DNA from: Rehmannia glutinosa
Taxonomy: Eukaryota > Streptophyta > Magnoliopsida > Lamiales > Orobanchaceae
Assembly (NCBI GenBank): GCA_016081115.2
Contig: CM071928.1
Span: 82,656,477 to 82,720,476 of the forward strand
Reading direction: 5' to 3'
DNA length: 64,000 nucleotides
In this document: positions 1 through 10,810 of the stretch, piece by piece
How positions within the stretch are numbered: position 1 is the stretch's first letter
Layout of the letters: each line of letters opens with the position of its first letter
The notes under the pieces: model-generated
What the model saw: the letters and a program-made list of their open reading frames with translations, nothing else
What the model was told of the DNA's origin: nothing
Database searches by the model: none
Made by a program: the position numbers and the translations under genes

Positions 1-100
1 CTAAACGACGAGAATTGGGACTACAATACCATGTAACCATGCAAATAAACAATATTTACAGTTAAAAAAATATTCACAAACCTGAAAGCTTACCGTGCCT

Positions 101-118
101 TCCCCAGCAACGGCGCCA
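101..118 (-). other. primer-binding site, tRNA-Asp type
   Basis: The minus strand reads TGGCGCCGTTGCTGGGGA. This is complementary to the 3' end of plant tRNA-Asp with one mismatch. It lies 6 bases beyond the LTR end, as expected for initiation of minus-strand DNA. Confidence 0.8.
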
Positions 119-124
119 AAAACT

Positions 125-1719
125 TGCCACAACTTTAAGGTTGCAAACCCAAGTACAGGTTGTCTCAAGTAATAAATTTCTCCGGAGTCCGAGGTCGATC
201 CACAGGGAAGTTGATGGAAGTTTATAAGATATATCTTATTTAAGTGATGAGTAAATGGATTTTTAACGAGTGAGAATATTTTTTTGTTACAAGAAATTTA
301 ATTAATAGAAATGTTGAGGATTATGGATTCACTCTTGATTTTGGATAAATGAATGATTATATTTTCTTACCTCTTAGATTGCCACTATTGGAATCCATAC
401 ACAAAAAAGGTTCCAATGGGAAGATATTGTACATATAAATCATGCAATGAGATGATCATGTTGTATCATCAATTAGAATTTATCTTATAACAGCAATACT
501 TGTTTATGGGATCAAGTATTTACGTATTCTTTTATCTACAATAAATCAAGGTATCCACATTAGTAGTTGGATGAAATAAAACCAGACATTTAACTAAATG
601 GAACCAAGTATTTGTTGTACTAATAGATATACATAAATCAAGAAACACCACCAAACAAAAAGGTATAAGCTAAAAACAAATTGATGATACAAACAATGAA
701 ATTTAATATGAATCTACAATCATTCCTTATCCTTATCAAGAGTTTCACTCTATTTCCTCAACAAAATAAACTTAGAAAAACATGATGAAAGTAGAGAAAA
801 CAAAATATTGAAGAAAAACTAAAGAAAACATTTTATAAAATACTAGAAATCTTACTATAGTTTAAGAAAAACAACAAAGGAAAATTCTGTTGAACTTCTA
901 ACTCTAACTTTCTATACATAAAACTTGCTCTTGGATAATGCTAATTCCCTCTATTTATAGCCAACACAAAATTAATTTACAATTATTTTATTCTTTATTT
1001 TTATTACAAGTAAAAAAAAAGAAAGAAAATCAACACCAAAATTGCCACCTTCTTTGATTTTGTCCACGATTTCAGTCATCTTTGCTCAATTTTCTTCCAC
1101 AAATCAATTGTCACATGTGTTAGCTTGAATTTCCAACTGATTTTATTGAATTCCAACAACCATGGGCCAAGATATGGTTGAATAATTGAGATGTGGTTGG
1201 CATACGGGATTGACTAGTGCATCAACTTCTTGGATTTCTTAAAAAATCAACATATCAGAATCTGACTTTGGGGTCTTCATCAATGTTGTAGCTCTAGGAT
1301 TTTTACATACTCAGTAAAAATGTCAGCTACAAATAACTTTTATTTTCCAAGGTATGTCCAAAATACCAAACTTGGTCAAGTCTGGAAACTAAATGAGCAA
1401 CCCTTCAATCTTCAGGTTATGATGAATTTTTTATATCATTCCAAACTTTGATTTTTGGTTTCAATATCTCTGAAAACTTGTAAATGAATAGATTGTGAAT
1501 CCATATCTTCAAGAATCATCCCAAAATCATGTCGAAAATGAAAGTTATTTTCGTTGATCCGAACCTGCACTAAAAAATACTTCATAATATAATTTTATGT
1601 TGATTTCCTATTTTATTCCTAACATATTAATAATAATATAAATTTATATTATTAATAACATTAATAAGGTAAAATAATAATATAAACCAAAAATAATTAT
1701 ACATTTTTAATGTTCATCA
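125..1719 (-). repeat. 5' LTR of the Athila-like element (about 1.6 kb)
   Basis: On the minus strand it begins TGATGAACAT at 1719 and ends GTTGTGGCA at 125, just before the primer site. The R/U5 part (about 125-235) carries a conserved-looking stretch ending in a region that reads CCTGTGGATCGACCTCGG on the minus strand. The body is AT-rich and contains no open frame. The right boundary is fixed by resumption of hAT coding sequence at about 1725; the five bases after it (CTCCT, 1720-1724) are the expected target duplication, whose partner lies outside the window. Confidence 0.65.
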
Positions 1720-3919
1720 CTCCTCTTGCCAACATATTCTCAATTTCTATTATGTGGGTAACTTCTAACTTAGTGTTGCGCTTAGCAGAAGATTTGACAA
1801 TGGTAATGACATTAGCCGATATAGAGAAGAACTTCCAAATTGGATCACATTATTTTGCTGAAGCAACCAATGTCAACTGTAACATGTGAGAAAAACAATG
1901 AACATAATAAGCATATGGACAATCATTAAGAAATAATGCTTGCAATCCTTTCCATTCCCACACATGTTACTAGCACCATCATACCCTGGCCCCGTAAATT
2001 ATGAACTTGAAGATTATAGTGAGAAAGAACATTAGATATCTCCTGCGTAAGTGTTTTTGAAGAAGTCTCGGAAACACCCCTGATAGCAAAGAAACGCTCT
2101 GTTAAGACACCCATAACATTCAAAAACCTCAAAATAATAGCCATTTGTTCCCAATATGATTCATCTTTTACTTTATCAACAAGAAGAGAAAAACAAGCAT
2201 CTCCAATTTCTTCGTGTATCATACGGCGGACTCTATTAGCAATAATTGCCAAATTTTCATTTTGGATGTCCGAAGAAGTATATTTGACATTTTTAGGGGT
2301 ATTACTCAGTACAACATCTCTAACACCTGCACTCTACTTTGTAGTATAATTAATCATTTCAATCACATTTCCACGATTAAAAGATTTGTCAGACTCATCA
2401 CGACCTCTAAAAGCACAACCTTGTAACGCTAACTATTGAATAGTCATGATTGTTGTCTTTAAATGCAACCGATTTTTCACAACTTTTTCTCTGCTAACTC
2501 TTCCAATCACTTTATCAATATGGTAAGATGACATCATCAAAGAGTCAGCACATACTGCACACTTATTAATGAGAACATGAAGATGATGAACCAATATGAA
2601 GAAGAAATACACAATCCTTGCACTGATGAACTCTCTTCCAATTATCAAATCCATTAGTCACTAATGCCGAAGTTGAAGAGGTAAGCAAATTCTCTCAAAA
2701 AAGAAAACACATAAAACAATAGGCCTTATGTGTACTTGAAGAATACTCTAACCATTTAAATTCATCAAACCTACTATGCTGAAAATGGCGAGTTTTATCT
2801 TTATATTCTCGGCCTTTATACGAATGAAGATTAGATTAGTAAGGCCCAACCATCAAATATGACCGTCTGATTTCATCCCTTTTCTCAAGAGGCCAATCAC
2901 ATATCCTCCTCCTTTCTCCTGGATCTTGCTCAATTTCAAAGAATAAATTTGGATTAGATTGTTGATTTCCAACTGAATGAGAAGATTCTTGATTTTCAGT
3001 TGGGGAATTGTCTTGGTGGTTATTTGATTCTTCATTTTATGTATTTCTTATGGGCCTAAAGAAAGAGAGGTTGTTTTTCCTTTCTTGCCTGGAGGTTATT
3101 GTGTAGCCATAACTTGTATGAAATAAATTAAAACAAATTAATAAAGATTTTTTTTTCATTATACATAATTGCTATGATTTTACCAATATTCAATATTTCA
3201 AATCAATTCTAAAAAATTAAAATCAACAAAACCAGTTTCTATTTATATTCCCCATGATAAATTGCTATGATTTTACCAATATTCCCAAGCTTCTAGTTTA
3301 ACATCATGAAATGGATTTTCCCCAATATTTAACCAATATATTTTTTTTTGAAAAATTGGTTCAAAAATCCACACATTGATATAAATTAAAGCACATTAAC
3401 TTAACCATCATATTTTCAGCATATAAACCCAACTATTTCAAGTCTAAAAATCACATTTTCATTCAAACACAAATTTCCACATTATAAACCTCTATTCAAT
3501 TATAACACCAAACAACCAAACCCAACATAGTTTAATAATAGATTAGGACTAGTAATATATTACCTATTGAAGCTGAAAACTAAGTCAAGAAGAAGCCCTT
3601 TGTGTTTGCCCTCTTCGCCCATGCTTCAACAGTCAAGACAGTCTCTATTCCTCCTCTGCCTCTAGTTCGTAACCTAAAAAGGCTGGGAATTGTTTTTTTT
3701 TCTTAGCCTTAAGTTTGACGTATATTTTCTTTAAAAAAAGACTGGACGTATTTTTATTTTTCTAGTTGTTTAATGTTGAAGTTTTATGGGCTTGTTTTTA
3801 CCCTGGGCCCAAATTTTAAAACTCCTAGGATAACCTTAATTTTTTTTACTATTAGTAGTACTGTGCTGAAAATGGGTTGGGTCAAGGCCCAGGTTGGCCC
3901 AGCCCTATATCCACCATTG
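1720..3919 (-). mobile_element. hAT-superfamily DNA transposon relic (TTF/DUF4371 type), truncated
   Basis: The minus strand carries a decayed transposase (see the pseudogene entry) preceded by about 800 bases of non-coding 5' region. A plausible 5' terminus on the minus strand begins CAATGGTGGATATAGGG at 3919, which resembles hAT ends of the CAGTGGCGGA type. The other end is missing because the Athila-like LTR interrupts it at 1719 and the remainder lies outside the window. The 5' end sits inside a (TA)n-bracketed repeat that starts right after it. Confidence 0.6.
1732..3105 (-). pseudogene. hAT-like transposase with TTF zinc finger and DUF4371 (ZMYM1-like), pseudogene
   Basis: The putative start is the ATG near 3105, whose frame stops four codons later. 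Further in (about 2860-2930) the frame around ICDWPLEKRDEIRR resembles the TTF-type region. WLEYS and KAYCFMCFLF-like segments follow at about 2690-2760. The frame at 1926-2252 contains MIHEEIGDACFSLLVDKV-type and ERFFAIRGVSE segments diagnostic of DUF4371. Downstream (about 1860-1925) the frame reads NDCPYAYYVHCFSHMLQL, the conserved hAT CFSH block. Several stops and frameshifts separate these pieces. The C-terminal hAT dimerisation domain is absent because the LTR element begins at 1719. This family resembles domesticated zinc-finger MYM-type proteins, but the damage here rules out function. Confidence 0.75.
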
Positions 3920-4647
3920 GAGACCATCCTCCTAGGTGAGACAGTGTGGACTGATTTCAACCATCCTCCTATATACATCAAAAGCTAGGATTAATATATG
4001 ATAATAACAGATTGACCAATTAATTAAATCCCAGTAAGGGTAAAATTATCAAACAAAAACATGTGGAGACTGTAAATTAAGGAATCAGTTATAGAGAGAG
4101 AAAATCACGTTCATTAAGGTGTGGGGACAGTGTATGTGCTCTGCGATGATTCTACTGCATATTTAATATATATGTACTACATATTTAACATTATTATACT
4201 ACATGTTTAACATATATGTACTGGATATAAAAATTGTCAAACAATAAATCATGTGGAGACCGTGAATTAATGAATCAGTTATACATAGAGAGAGAATCAC
4301 ACTCATTTATTATACTGTATATTTAACATATAATTACTGCATATGTAACACTATTATACTGTATATATGTTTAACATATATGTACTGCATATTAAAATTA
4401 TTCAACAAAAATATGTGGGGACCGTGAATTAATGAATCAGTTATAGAGAGAGATCACGTTCATTAACATATGGGGACCGTTAATTAAGGATCAGTTATAG
4501 AGAGATAGAGAGTCACGCTCATTACTATTGTATATTTAACATATGTTTACTGCATATTTAACACTATTATACTGCATATTTAACATATATGTACTGCATA
4601 TTAAATTTGTCAAACAAAAACATGTGGGGACCGTGAATTAAAGAAGT

Positions 4648-4689
<42 letters not shown>

Positions 4690-4996
4690 AAAGAGAGAAA
4701 ATCACACTCATTATTATATTGTATATTTAACATATATTAACTGCATATTTAATATTATTATACTGCATGTGTAACATATATGTACTGTATATTAATTAAA
4801 TTGCCAAACAAAAACATGTGGGGACCGTGAATTAAGAAATCAATTATATGGCAAATGACTAATCTATCCTTATTCGAATTAAAATAAAAAAAACGCTTAA
4901 AATTCAATTAAATCTTAGCCTTTGAAAAAATTAAATAAATGGACAAGACTAGTCCACACTATCTTACATAAGGAGGGTGGTCTCGTTTGAACCAAA

Positions 4997-4997
<1 letters not shown>
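3920..4997. mobile_element. (TA)n-bracketed inverted-repeat element, copy A
   Basis: The left end reads GAGACCATCCTCCTAGGTGAGACAG. The right end (4956-4996), read in reverse complement, gives TTTGGTTCAAACGAGACCACC followed by a TAAGATAGTGTGG block. These are inverted copies of one terminus, also seen at 45971 and 46925-47001. The first 18 or so bases of the left terminus are replaced by the hAT end at 3919. The right terminus abuts a (TA)n tract. No ORF of note. It is probably a non-autonomous DNA transposon family that targets or carries (TA)n. Confidence 0.55.
4050..4860 (+). repeat. tandem array of about 150-200-bp units inside copy A
   Basis: Units begin with CATGTGGGGACCGTGAATTAA or variants at about 4060, 4249, 4412, 4468, 4620 and 4816. 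Each continues with CAGTTATAGAGAGAGA, ATCACRYTCATT, then runs of TACTGCATATTTAACATATATG sub-repeats. One unit contains a (GA)n tract at about 4649-4684. No coding potential is seen. Confidence 0.75.

Positions 4998-5038
<41 letters not shown>
4998..5038. repeat. (TA)n microsatellite between copies A and B
   Basis: About 20 uninterrupted TA dinucleotides separate the right terminus of copy A from the left terminus of copy B. Confidence 0.9.
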
Positions 5039-5040
<2 letters not shown>

Positions 5041-5042
<2 letters not shown>

Positions 5043-5741
5043 GATTTGATCAAATGAGACAAAAGTCTCTGTGTAAGACAGTGTGGATCAATCCCTACCA
5101 TTTATTTGTCAATACCAATGGATGATATTATTTTGAATTTTAAATTATTTAATTATTTATTTCCCTTCATTAAGGGTATTTCAGAACTTCCATTATTTGA
5201 CAGTTTTTTTCCAGAGACGTGACTGTTCACTTCCGTGATTTAAGAGATTGTATATCTGATATGAAAACTCCTGCTATTTAGTTTGTTTTTCACATATGCA
5301 TCATATCGATTCTAAATATGCAATATTTCGTATGCATTAAAATATAATTATGCAGTAAGTTTCCACAATATAAGCAATATATGTATTTTAAATATGTTAG
5401 CATCATTTAATAACTAACTATACATTGTGTTGCAGTTATATTGCATTGAACAGCTAATAATTATGCATTAAATAATAACTAACTACGAATTGTCTCATAA
5501 TTATATATGTATCAAACAACAACTAACTATGTGTTGCCTTATAACTATATATGCATCAAATAACAATTAAACTTAAAATTATCTCATTAGTATTTATGCA
5601 CCAAATAAAACATGATTATGCAGTATATTATAACCGTCTATGCATTAAGCAACAACTAACTGAATAAAGTGTCTAATAACTATCTATGCGGTACATTTAC
5701 GGAATTATATCCGTAAAACAGCCTTATACAATTTTTTTTCG

Positions 5742-5745
<4 letters not shown>
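5041..5745. mobile_element. (TA)n-bracketed inverted-repeat element, copy B
   Basis: It starts AGGATTTGATCAAATGAGAC, then CTCTGTGTAAGACAGTGTGG, matching the terminus of copies A and C. The interior consists of decayed TATGCATTAAATAAYAACTAACTA repeats. The right end near 5708-5745 reads in reverse complement TTGTATAAGGCTGTTTTACG, only weakly like the left terminus, and is followed by a second (TA)n at 5746-5773. Right boundary uncertain. No genes. Confidence 0.45.

Positions 5746-5773
<28 letters not shown>
5746..5773. repeat. (TA)n microsatellite
   Basis: About 14 TA dinucleotides directly right of copy B. Confidence 0.85.
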
Positions 5774-5776
<3 letters not shown>

Positions 5777-6940
5777 ACAAGTAACCCGTTTACTATTTAC
5801 AAATATTCTCCACAACATAAAGCTAAATATTCGACTAACATAGGACAAATTAGACATTTTGCATCTCCCCTTATGTAAATTATCGATTAATTGCCAGACA
5901 TATGTAATAGCAGAACCATAATAAATTAAAATGAGACAAAATTATAAGCTCTTAAATAAAAGGTTTTTGAGGATTCCAGAAATGGATAAACATAATAAAA
6001 GATTTTTCAAATATCTGTTCCGTGAGTCGTACCGAACAGTACCAAACCGAATATCCGAAATCATAACCAATTTTAAATAATTTTTTATATACATAATTTT
6101 TTTTTATCTTATTTATATTTTGATATTAAATTAACTACACATTTCTTTGAAAACCAATCTTATATAAAACATATATAATAATAAAACCTATCAAATTAAA
6201 AACTGGCATATTTTTATCAAAAATTGGCTGCCATCATATTAATTTAAATGTACTCAATAACTTAAGTTATAAAAATCATATTTAAATTGTATAAAATGTT
6301 TAAATTTGATGATATTTTACTTATTAAGGATCACAATTGGACTCATCTTTTAATAAAAAATTAATTGAATTAAAATTAGTTAAATGATTGTTACATTGCA
6401 GATAAGCTAGAGTAATCGTCTAACAAAGAAACTTAGACACTAAAATTATAGACTTTTGTTTCATATTAATTTATTAAAAGTTATTATATTGTTAATTATA
6501 TTTTCCATACGTCAATAGACCATGACATGTAACAAGATTATAGAATATTATTGTATAATAAAGACTACTAACTTTATCATTCGTTGAGATTCTATACTTT
6601 TACTACTAATTATACGACTAACATAATATTTGAAACATAATATGTTAAAATTCGAAAAAGAAAAATCAATAATTTTTAACTATAAATTAGATATAACCTA
6701 ATAATGCAGTATAGTTTATATCATGAAGAAAATATTTAGAATTACAATATTAAAAATTTAGCGCTTAAATATGAATGAAAGATTTTTTTTATGTATAAAT
6801 TAAATAAAAAATATCAAAAAGTTAAAATCGTATAGTACTAATAGTTTTAGTGTGTATTATTGAGACTGCACTAAAAAAGATTGAAAGTACAATTGTTTAA
6901 TGATTTTACAATGATTTTTTCTCACATTTTTTTTGTGTTT
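5774..6940. other. AT-rich intergenic DNA, no gene recognised
   Basis: Very AT-rich sequence with frequent stops in all frames. Around 6018-6062 a short run (CGTACCGAAC, ACCAAACCGAATATCCGAAATC) looks like the left part of a hAT-type MITE whose right end lies at 7112. The interior is too degenerate to define. Confidence 0.5.
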
Positions 6941-6949
6941 TTTATTTAT

Positions 6950-7112
6950 GAATATATTTGAATCTCTGTATCCCTGAATCGTTCCGTACCATCCCATTAG
7001 AACCAAATTCCCGTACCGACTATTTGGAAATTTAATTTTGGGATCTCCGAACTTCGGGATGGTTCTGGAGATGTCTAAATCTCCGGACCGAACCGAACCG
7101 TGCACACCCCTA
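6950..7112. mobile_element. hAT-type MITE remnant, right end
   Basis: The right end reads CCGAACCGTGCACACCCCTA, i.e. in reverse complement TAGGGGTGTGCACGGTTCGG, a common hAT-MITE terminus in plants. Subterminal words such as GGTTCTGGAG and CCGTACC occur upstream. I could not find the left terminus or a matching 8-bp duplication, so this is probably a truncated copy, perhaps beginning near 6018. Confidence 0.4.
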
Positions 7113-7314
7113 GATGAAATATTTATTCTTCTTTAATTAAACATTTAATTTTAAATCTTATACGCTATTTCAAAACAATAATAAATTACAAACACATCTT
7201 TAAAGCTCATAAACCTTGAAACAACTCATAACATTTTTAAAGCTTATATATAAATTCATCTAATCAAGAACCGACCTTTCTAATTTCATAGAATTAGAAG
7301 CACAAATTAAAAAG

Positions 7315-7316
<2 letters not shown>

Positions 7317-7349
<33 letters not shown>
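7317..7349. repeat. (CA)n microsatellite
   Basis: About 16 CA dinucleotides followed by a short TATATATA, upstream of the P450 start. Confidence 0.9.
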
Positions 7350-7357
<8 letters not shown>

Positions 7358-7647
7358 GGGATAGGGACCATGTGATAATGGGTCCACAAGAAAGATGGCT
7401 CTACCAAATCAATTATCAAAGGCTAATAATTCGAGCAAAAGACGTATAAGCAATGACGTCTTGTAGTTCAAATTAAACAAGAATTTAAGTCCGCATTTTG
7501 AGTCCGACTTCAAGTCTATATATAAAAAAAGGTTCCAGAGGGCTAAAGGTATCGAACAGTTGGAAAAATAAAATTTGTAATAGCTGAGCGTTTAAATTTT
7601 TAGTGTTTATGTATTTAGGAGGAGTACTGCAAGTATTCTCCTCCAAT
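7350..7647 (+). promoter_or_regulatory. former 5' flank of the P450 pseudogene
   Basis: These bases directly precede the P450 ATG at 7648. I see no clear TATA box at the usual distance. They are now separated from the rest of the gene by 7.4 kb of retrotransposon. The assignment rests only on position next to the displaced start codon. Confidence 0.4.
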
Positions 7648-7657
7648 ATGGTTGCTC
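7648..7657 (+). pseudogene. first ten bases of the P450 coding sequence, cut off by the copia insertion
   Basis: ATG GTT GCT C at 7648-7657 would join in frame with TT CAT GAG ATC ATG at 15027 once the copia element and one copy of its 5-bp target duplication (TGCTC at 7653-7657 and 15022-15026) are removed. The joined N-terminus then leads directly into the hydrophobic anchor. The true start is therefore very probably here, not the downstream ATG at 15038. Basis: exact duplication and preserved frame; the assignment to the CYP71 N-terminus is inference. Confidence 0.75.
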
Positions 7658-7748
7658 TGTTGGGTAAATTTTCGTGAAAGGTTTCTGTTTTCAAAAAATG
7701 GCTGAATAGTGTATAGTTTAAGTCGAGGCCAGAATTAGATTCTGTCTC

Positions 7749-7761
7749 CGCAAGACGAAAA
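7749..7761 (-). other. LTR-internal site complementary to the post-LTR sequence (3' LTR copy)
   Basis: The plus strand reads CGCAAGACGAAAA. This copy in the 3' LTR corresponds to 14099-14111 in the 5' LTR. Confidence 0.8.
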
Positions 7762-8508
7762 CGCCCCATATACTAGTGCTTACGGTTCCGGCGCTCGCCT
7801 CTAAGATACAACGACTTTAACAGTTCCGGTTAGCAGCACAGCAAAACCGGAACAACAACGAACAAGACAAATGTTTGATTATTTTCAAGCTTTCAAGGAG
7901 GAAAATGGCAAGATGCAAAATGCAATGCTCGATTTTATGTTTTCTGATTAATTTCGTGTTCGTTTTCATCAGTAGGGGCTCCATTAATATAGGCAACGAA
8001 ATGCCCGCACGGAAAATCGCGTCACGTAGGCTCGAAAAGGCACATTTTATTTGAGCAGGCGCACTTCTTGAGAGAAAGCACGGCCTAGACGCACGGGCGT
8101 CGCTGCCCGTGCGTGCGAGCTCAAACCTTCGGCACCAAAGCCACGACCCAGGACGCACGGGCGTCGCTTTGCCCGTGCGTGTAGGCGGCAGACTCTCGGC
8201 GGTAGCACGACCCGACCGCACGGCGTGCTCTCGCGCCGTGCGAGGGGCGAAACATTTTCCCGAGTTGAACTCTTTTTTTAATTAATTACGAAAATTAATT
8301 AAATCTATTTAATTAATTACAAAAATTAATTAAATATTTAATTTTAAAAGGTTTTGGTCCAAAAAGAATAAGGGCCTTGAAGCCCAGGCCCACGGCCCAC
8401 GACCCATGACCCGACCCGGACCGGACCGGGCGAGCAGCCCGGCGGGCGGCGGGCGGCGGCGGCAGCGCGTGTGTTTTGACCAAACCCACAAGCATGTAGG
8501 TCCTCTCC

Positions 8509-9194
8509 AGGGATGGCAATTTCCTCCGAACCGACGGAGGATCCGATGCACCCGACCTAACGGAGGAGGGTATGGAGGGTAGTTTTGTACCCGATTAAAT
8601 AAATGGGGTACGTGGGTATGGGTATTTTCGGGTATGGGTATGGAGGTGGGTCTAGGTACATCCTACCCATACCCTACCCGATACCCGATTAAATAATAAT
8701 ATTATATATATAATATATCTATATATATTTATTTATAATATTTTACATATATTTTTTTATTTATACAACTCTATTTATTTATATTTAAAGAAAATAATTT
8801 TTCCCCAAGTTTCAACCAAAATGTACTAACCCACTAACACTTTTGTTTAATCTTTTTTAATATTTTGCTATATTTTTATAATATATAGTTCGCTAATTCT
8901 TATCTGTATTCTTTTTTCCTTATTGTTTCCTTTAGAATTTAGTAAATATCTATATTTTTATTTAAATAACTCAAATTTCTCTTTAAAAAAAGAAATAACT
9001 AAAATTTGAAAAAAATACAATTGTAAGTGGTAAGAGGGTATGGGTAGGGTATGAATACCCGATCCTCCGATGGGTATAGGGATGTGTATGAAAACTGAAT
9101 ACCCGATGGGTATGGGTATGGGTATGAATATAATAAATGGGTATGGGGATGGAGGATGTAGAATCCTACCCGAATCCTACCCATTGCCATCCCT
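8509..9194. mobile_element. hAT-type MITE (686 bp) inside the copia 3' LTR
   Basis: Termini AGGGATGGCAAT and ATTGCCATCCCT are perfect 12-bp inverted repeats. The flanks TCCTCTCC (8501-8508) and ACCTCTCC (9195-9202) are 8-bp duplications with one mismatch. The sister LTR at 14671-14678 has the uninterrupted site TCCTCTCCCC, so the insertion occurred after the copia element integrated. Subterminal regions are packed with GGGTATGGGTA-type words on both sides; the centre (about 8690-9000) is AT-rich. It has no coding capacity. Confidence 0.88.
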
Positions 9195-9545
9195 ACCTCT
9201 CCCCTTTAAAAACTTGGGTGCCCCCAAGGGCCCAAACCCATTTGTCCAACTTAGGATAAATAAAGTGTGCAACTTTACCTCATTTTTCCTATGTGGGATG
9301 GAGCATCTCTCCTCCCCCACATTTCCCATTTTCCATACCATTTATTTGTATTAAGTGACTAACTTCTAGCATTAATTTCTCATTCACCCGGAATCGGTTT
9401 TGAGAAATTCCAAATGCGATTCTCATCTACTCTCTTAGCAGAATTTTTACAAATAATTTAATTCCATTTTTTCACAAATGGAAACCACTTAATTAATTGG
9501 TCAAAATTGGGTCAACACCCCATTTATCAAAGACCAATTCCAACA

Positions 9546-9557
9546 ATCCCCCACATG
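9546..9557 (-). other. polypurine tract of the copia element
   Basis: The minus strand reads ATGTGGGGGAT immediately before the 3' LTR start TGTTGG, the expected plus-strand primer. Confidence 0.8.
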
Positions 9558-9842
9558 AATGAAATTAATGCATGCGTGTATGCATATTCGCTTAAAAGTC
9601 TTGGCGAATCATTATTGCATCAGGATAGGTAGCTTGTGGCTTTGAACCTTCCTTAGTAAGGTACTATCGGATTTACTAGCTGCTTAGTGACGCGATGTCT
9701 TGAACTACTCGGTAGTTTGTGTAAACCAAGACAACAGAACTTACACTGATAACAACTCTAACACTTGTTGTTCTCTTCCATTTCTACTGGACCATATCTT
9801 AGATTCATAAGTGTTTCATTTGAAGCGGCCATTACTTCTCAC

Positions 9843-10535
9843 TTATAGGTGATCTCTATTGAAGAGTATCTGCAATACTCCACCTTTCGGTATATGAATC
9901 ATTAAAAGTCTTAAACTTAACCTCACCACATTCAAGAAGTTTAAATACACTTGGATGTATCGAGAATGAGCTAACACATTTTCCAAGTGTTCAGCTGAAC
10001 ATTCATAACTTAGTTGTCCCATTGAACCAAGGTCTTGGGATCTCCAATTCACAAGGTTGGGTTACCGCTATGAACATTCTTTAAGTTGTGGACTTTAAAC
10101 CCATTCCCCTTAAAAGTTTATACTGGTGATCTCGATTTATGCCTTTTGTAAGCGGATCCGCAAGGTTTTCCTTTGACTTCACGTAGTCAACCGAAATAAC
10201 CCCATTCGAAATCAAGCTATGTCTAATGGTATTGTGTCTCCAGCGTATATGTCTAGACTTACCATTATACATCTTGCTTTGTGCCCTTCCGATTCTTTGA
10301 TTGACTATCACGGTGTATCATAACAAGAAAGTAGGCTTATTCCAACAAGGAATATCCTCTAAGAAGTTTCTAAGCGATTCTCGCTTCTTCTCGACTTTAT
10401 CCAAAGAAATGAACTCGGATTCCATAGTGGATCGAGCTATGCACGCGTCTGCTTAGAAGACTTCCATGACACCGCTCCTCCACCTATTGTGAAAACAAAT
10501 CCACTTGTGGACTTGGAGTCTTTGTGTGCGATATC
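9843..10535 (-). pseudogene. copia RNase H domain and 3' untranslated region
   Basis: The minus strand contains a KSTSGFVFTIGGGAVSWKS-type block (about 10490-10545) and, downstream, NGVISVDYVKSKENLADPLTK (about 10150-10215), the two hallmarks of copia RNase H. Between them the frame is lost repeatedly. The ORF at 10081-10311 covers the C-terminal end. The stretch at 9558-10080 is 3' untranslated, with a chance frame at 9843-10052 that I do not treat as a gene. Confidence 0.75.
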
Positions 10536-10810
10536 AATTGGCATCACAAGTATCCTTCTAATCTTTTGGATATCTTGTATAAAGTATTCCATAGTTCATG
10601 GTATACTTTAAATATCTAAGTACCCTTATCACGGCTTTCGGTGATCCGTACTTGGAGTTACTTGTGAACTACTTAGTTTACTCATTGAATATGCGATGTC
10701 CGGACGTGTATAGTTCGTTAAGTACATCGGACCGCCAATTACCCTTGCATATTCCGGTGAGCTGGTTCGCCTCTATTCTTGGCCAAGTGTAGACTTAGAT
10801 CTACAGTGTC

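Larger units (their letters stand above)
1..1719 (-). mobile_element. Ty3/gypsy LTR retrotransposon, Athila-like, partial (5' end)
   Basis: Read on the minus strand this is a 5' LTR followed by a primer-binding site and the start of an untranslated leader that runs off the window. The primer site matches the 3' end of plant tRNA-Asp, which is typical of Athila and some other plant gypsy elements. No coding sequence of the element lies inside the window. At position 1719 the LTR abuts a hAT transposase reading frame in mid-domain, so this element inserted into an older DNA transposon. The second LTR and the matching target duplication are outside the window, so completeness cannot be judged. 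Lineage is inferred from the primer site and LTR length only. Confidence 0.7.
7658..9545 (-). repeat. 3' LTR of the copia element
   Basis: On the minus strand it begins TGTTGGAATTGGTCTTTG at 9545 and ends TTTACCCAACA at 7658. It contains a MITE at 8509-9194. Relative to the 5' LTR it holds about 150 extra bases around 8020-8190 (a GC-rich stretch with repeated GCACGGGCGTCGC words), most simply a deletion in the other LTR. Confidence 0.92.

Noticed and set aside
7817..8221. 134-codon minus-strand frame with Arg-rich N-terminus
   Set aside because: Lies wholly inside the copia 3' LTR and is broken in the matching LTR at about 14166-14429; chance coding.
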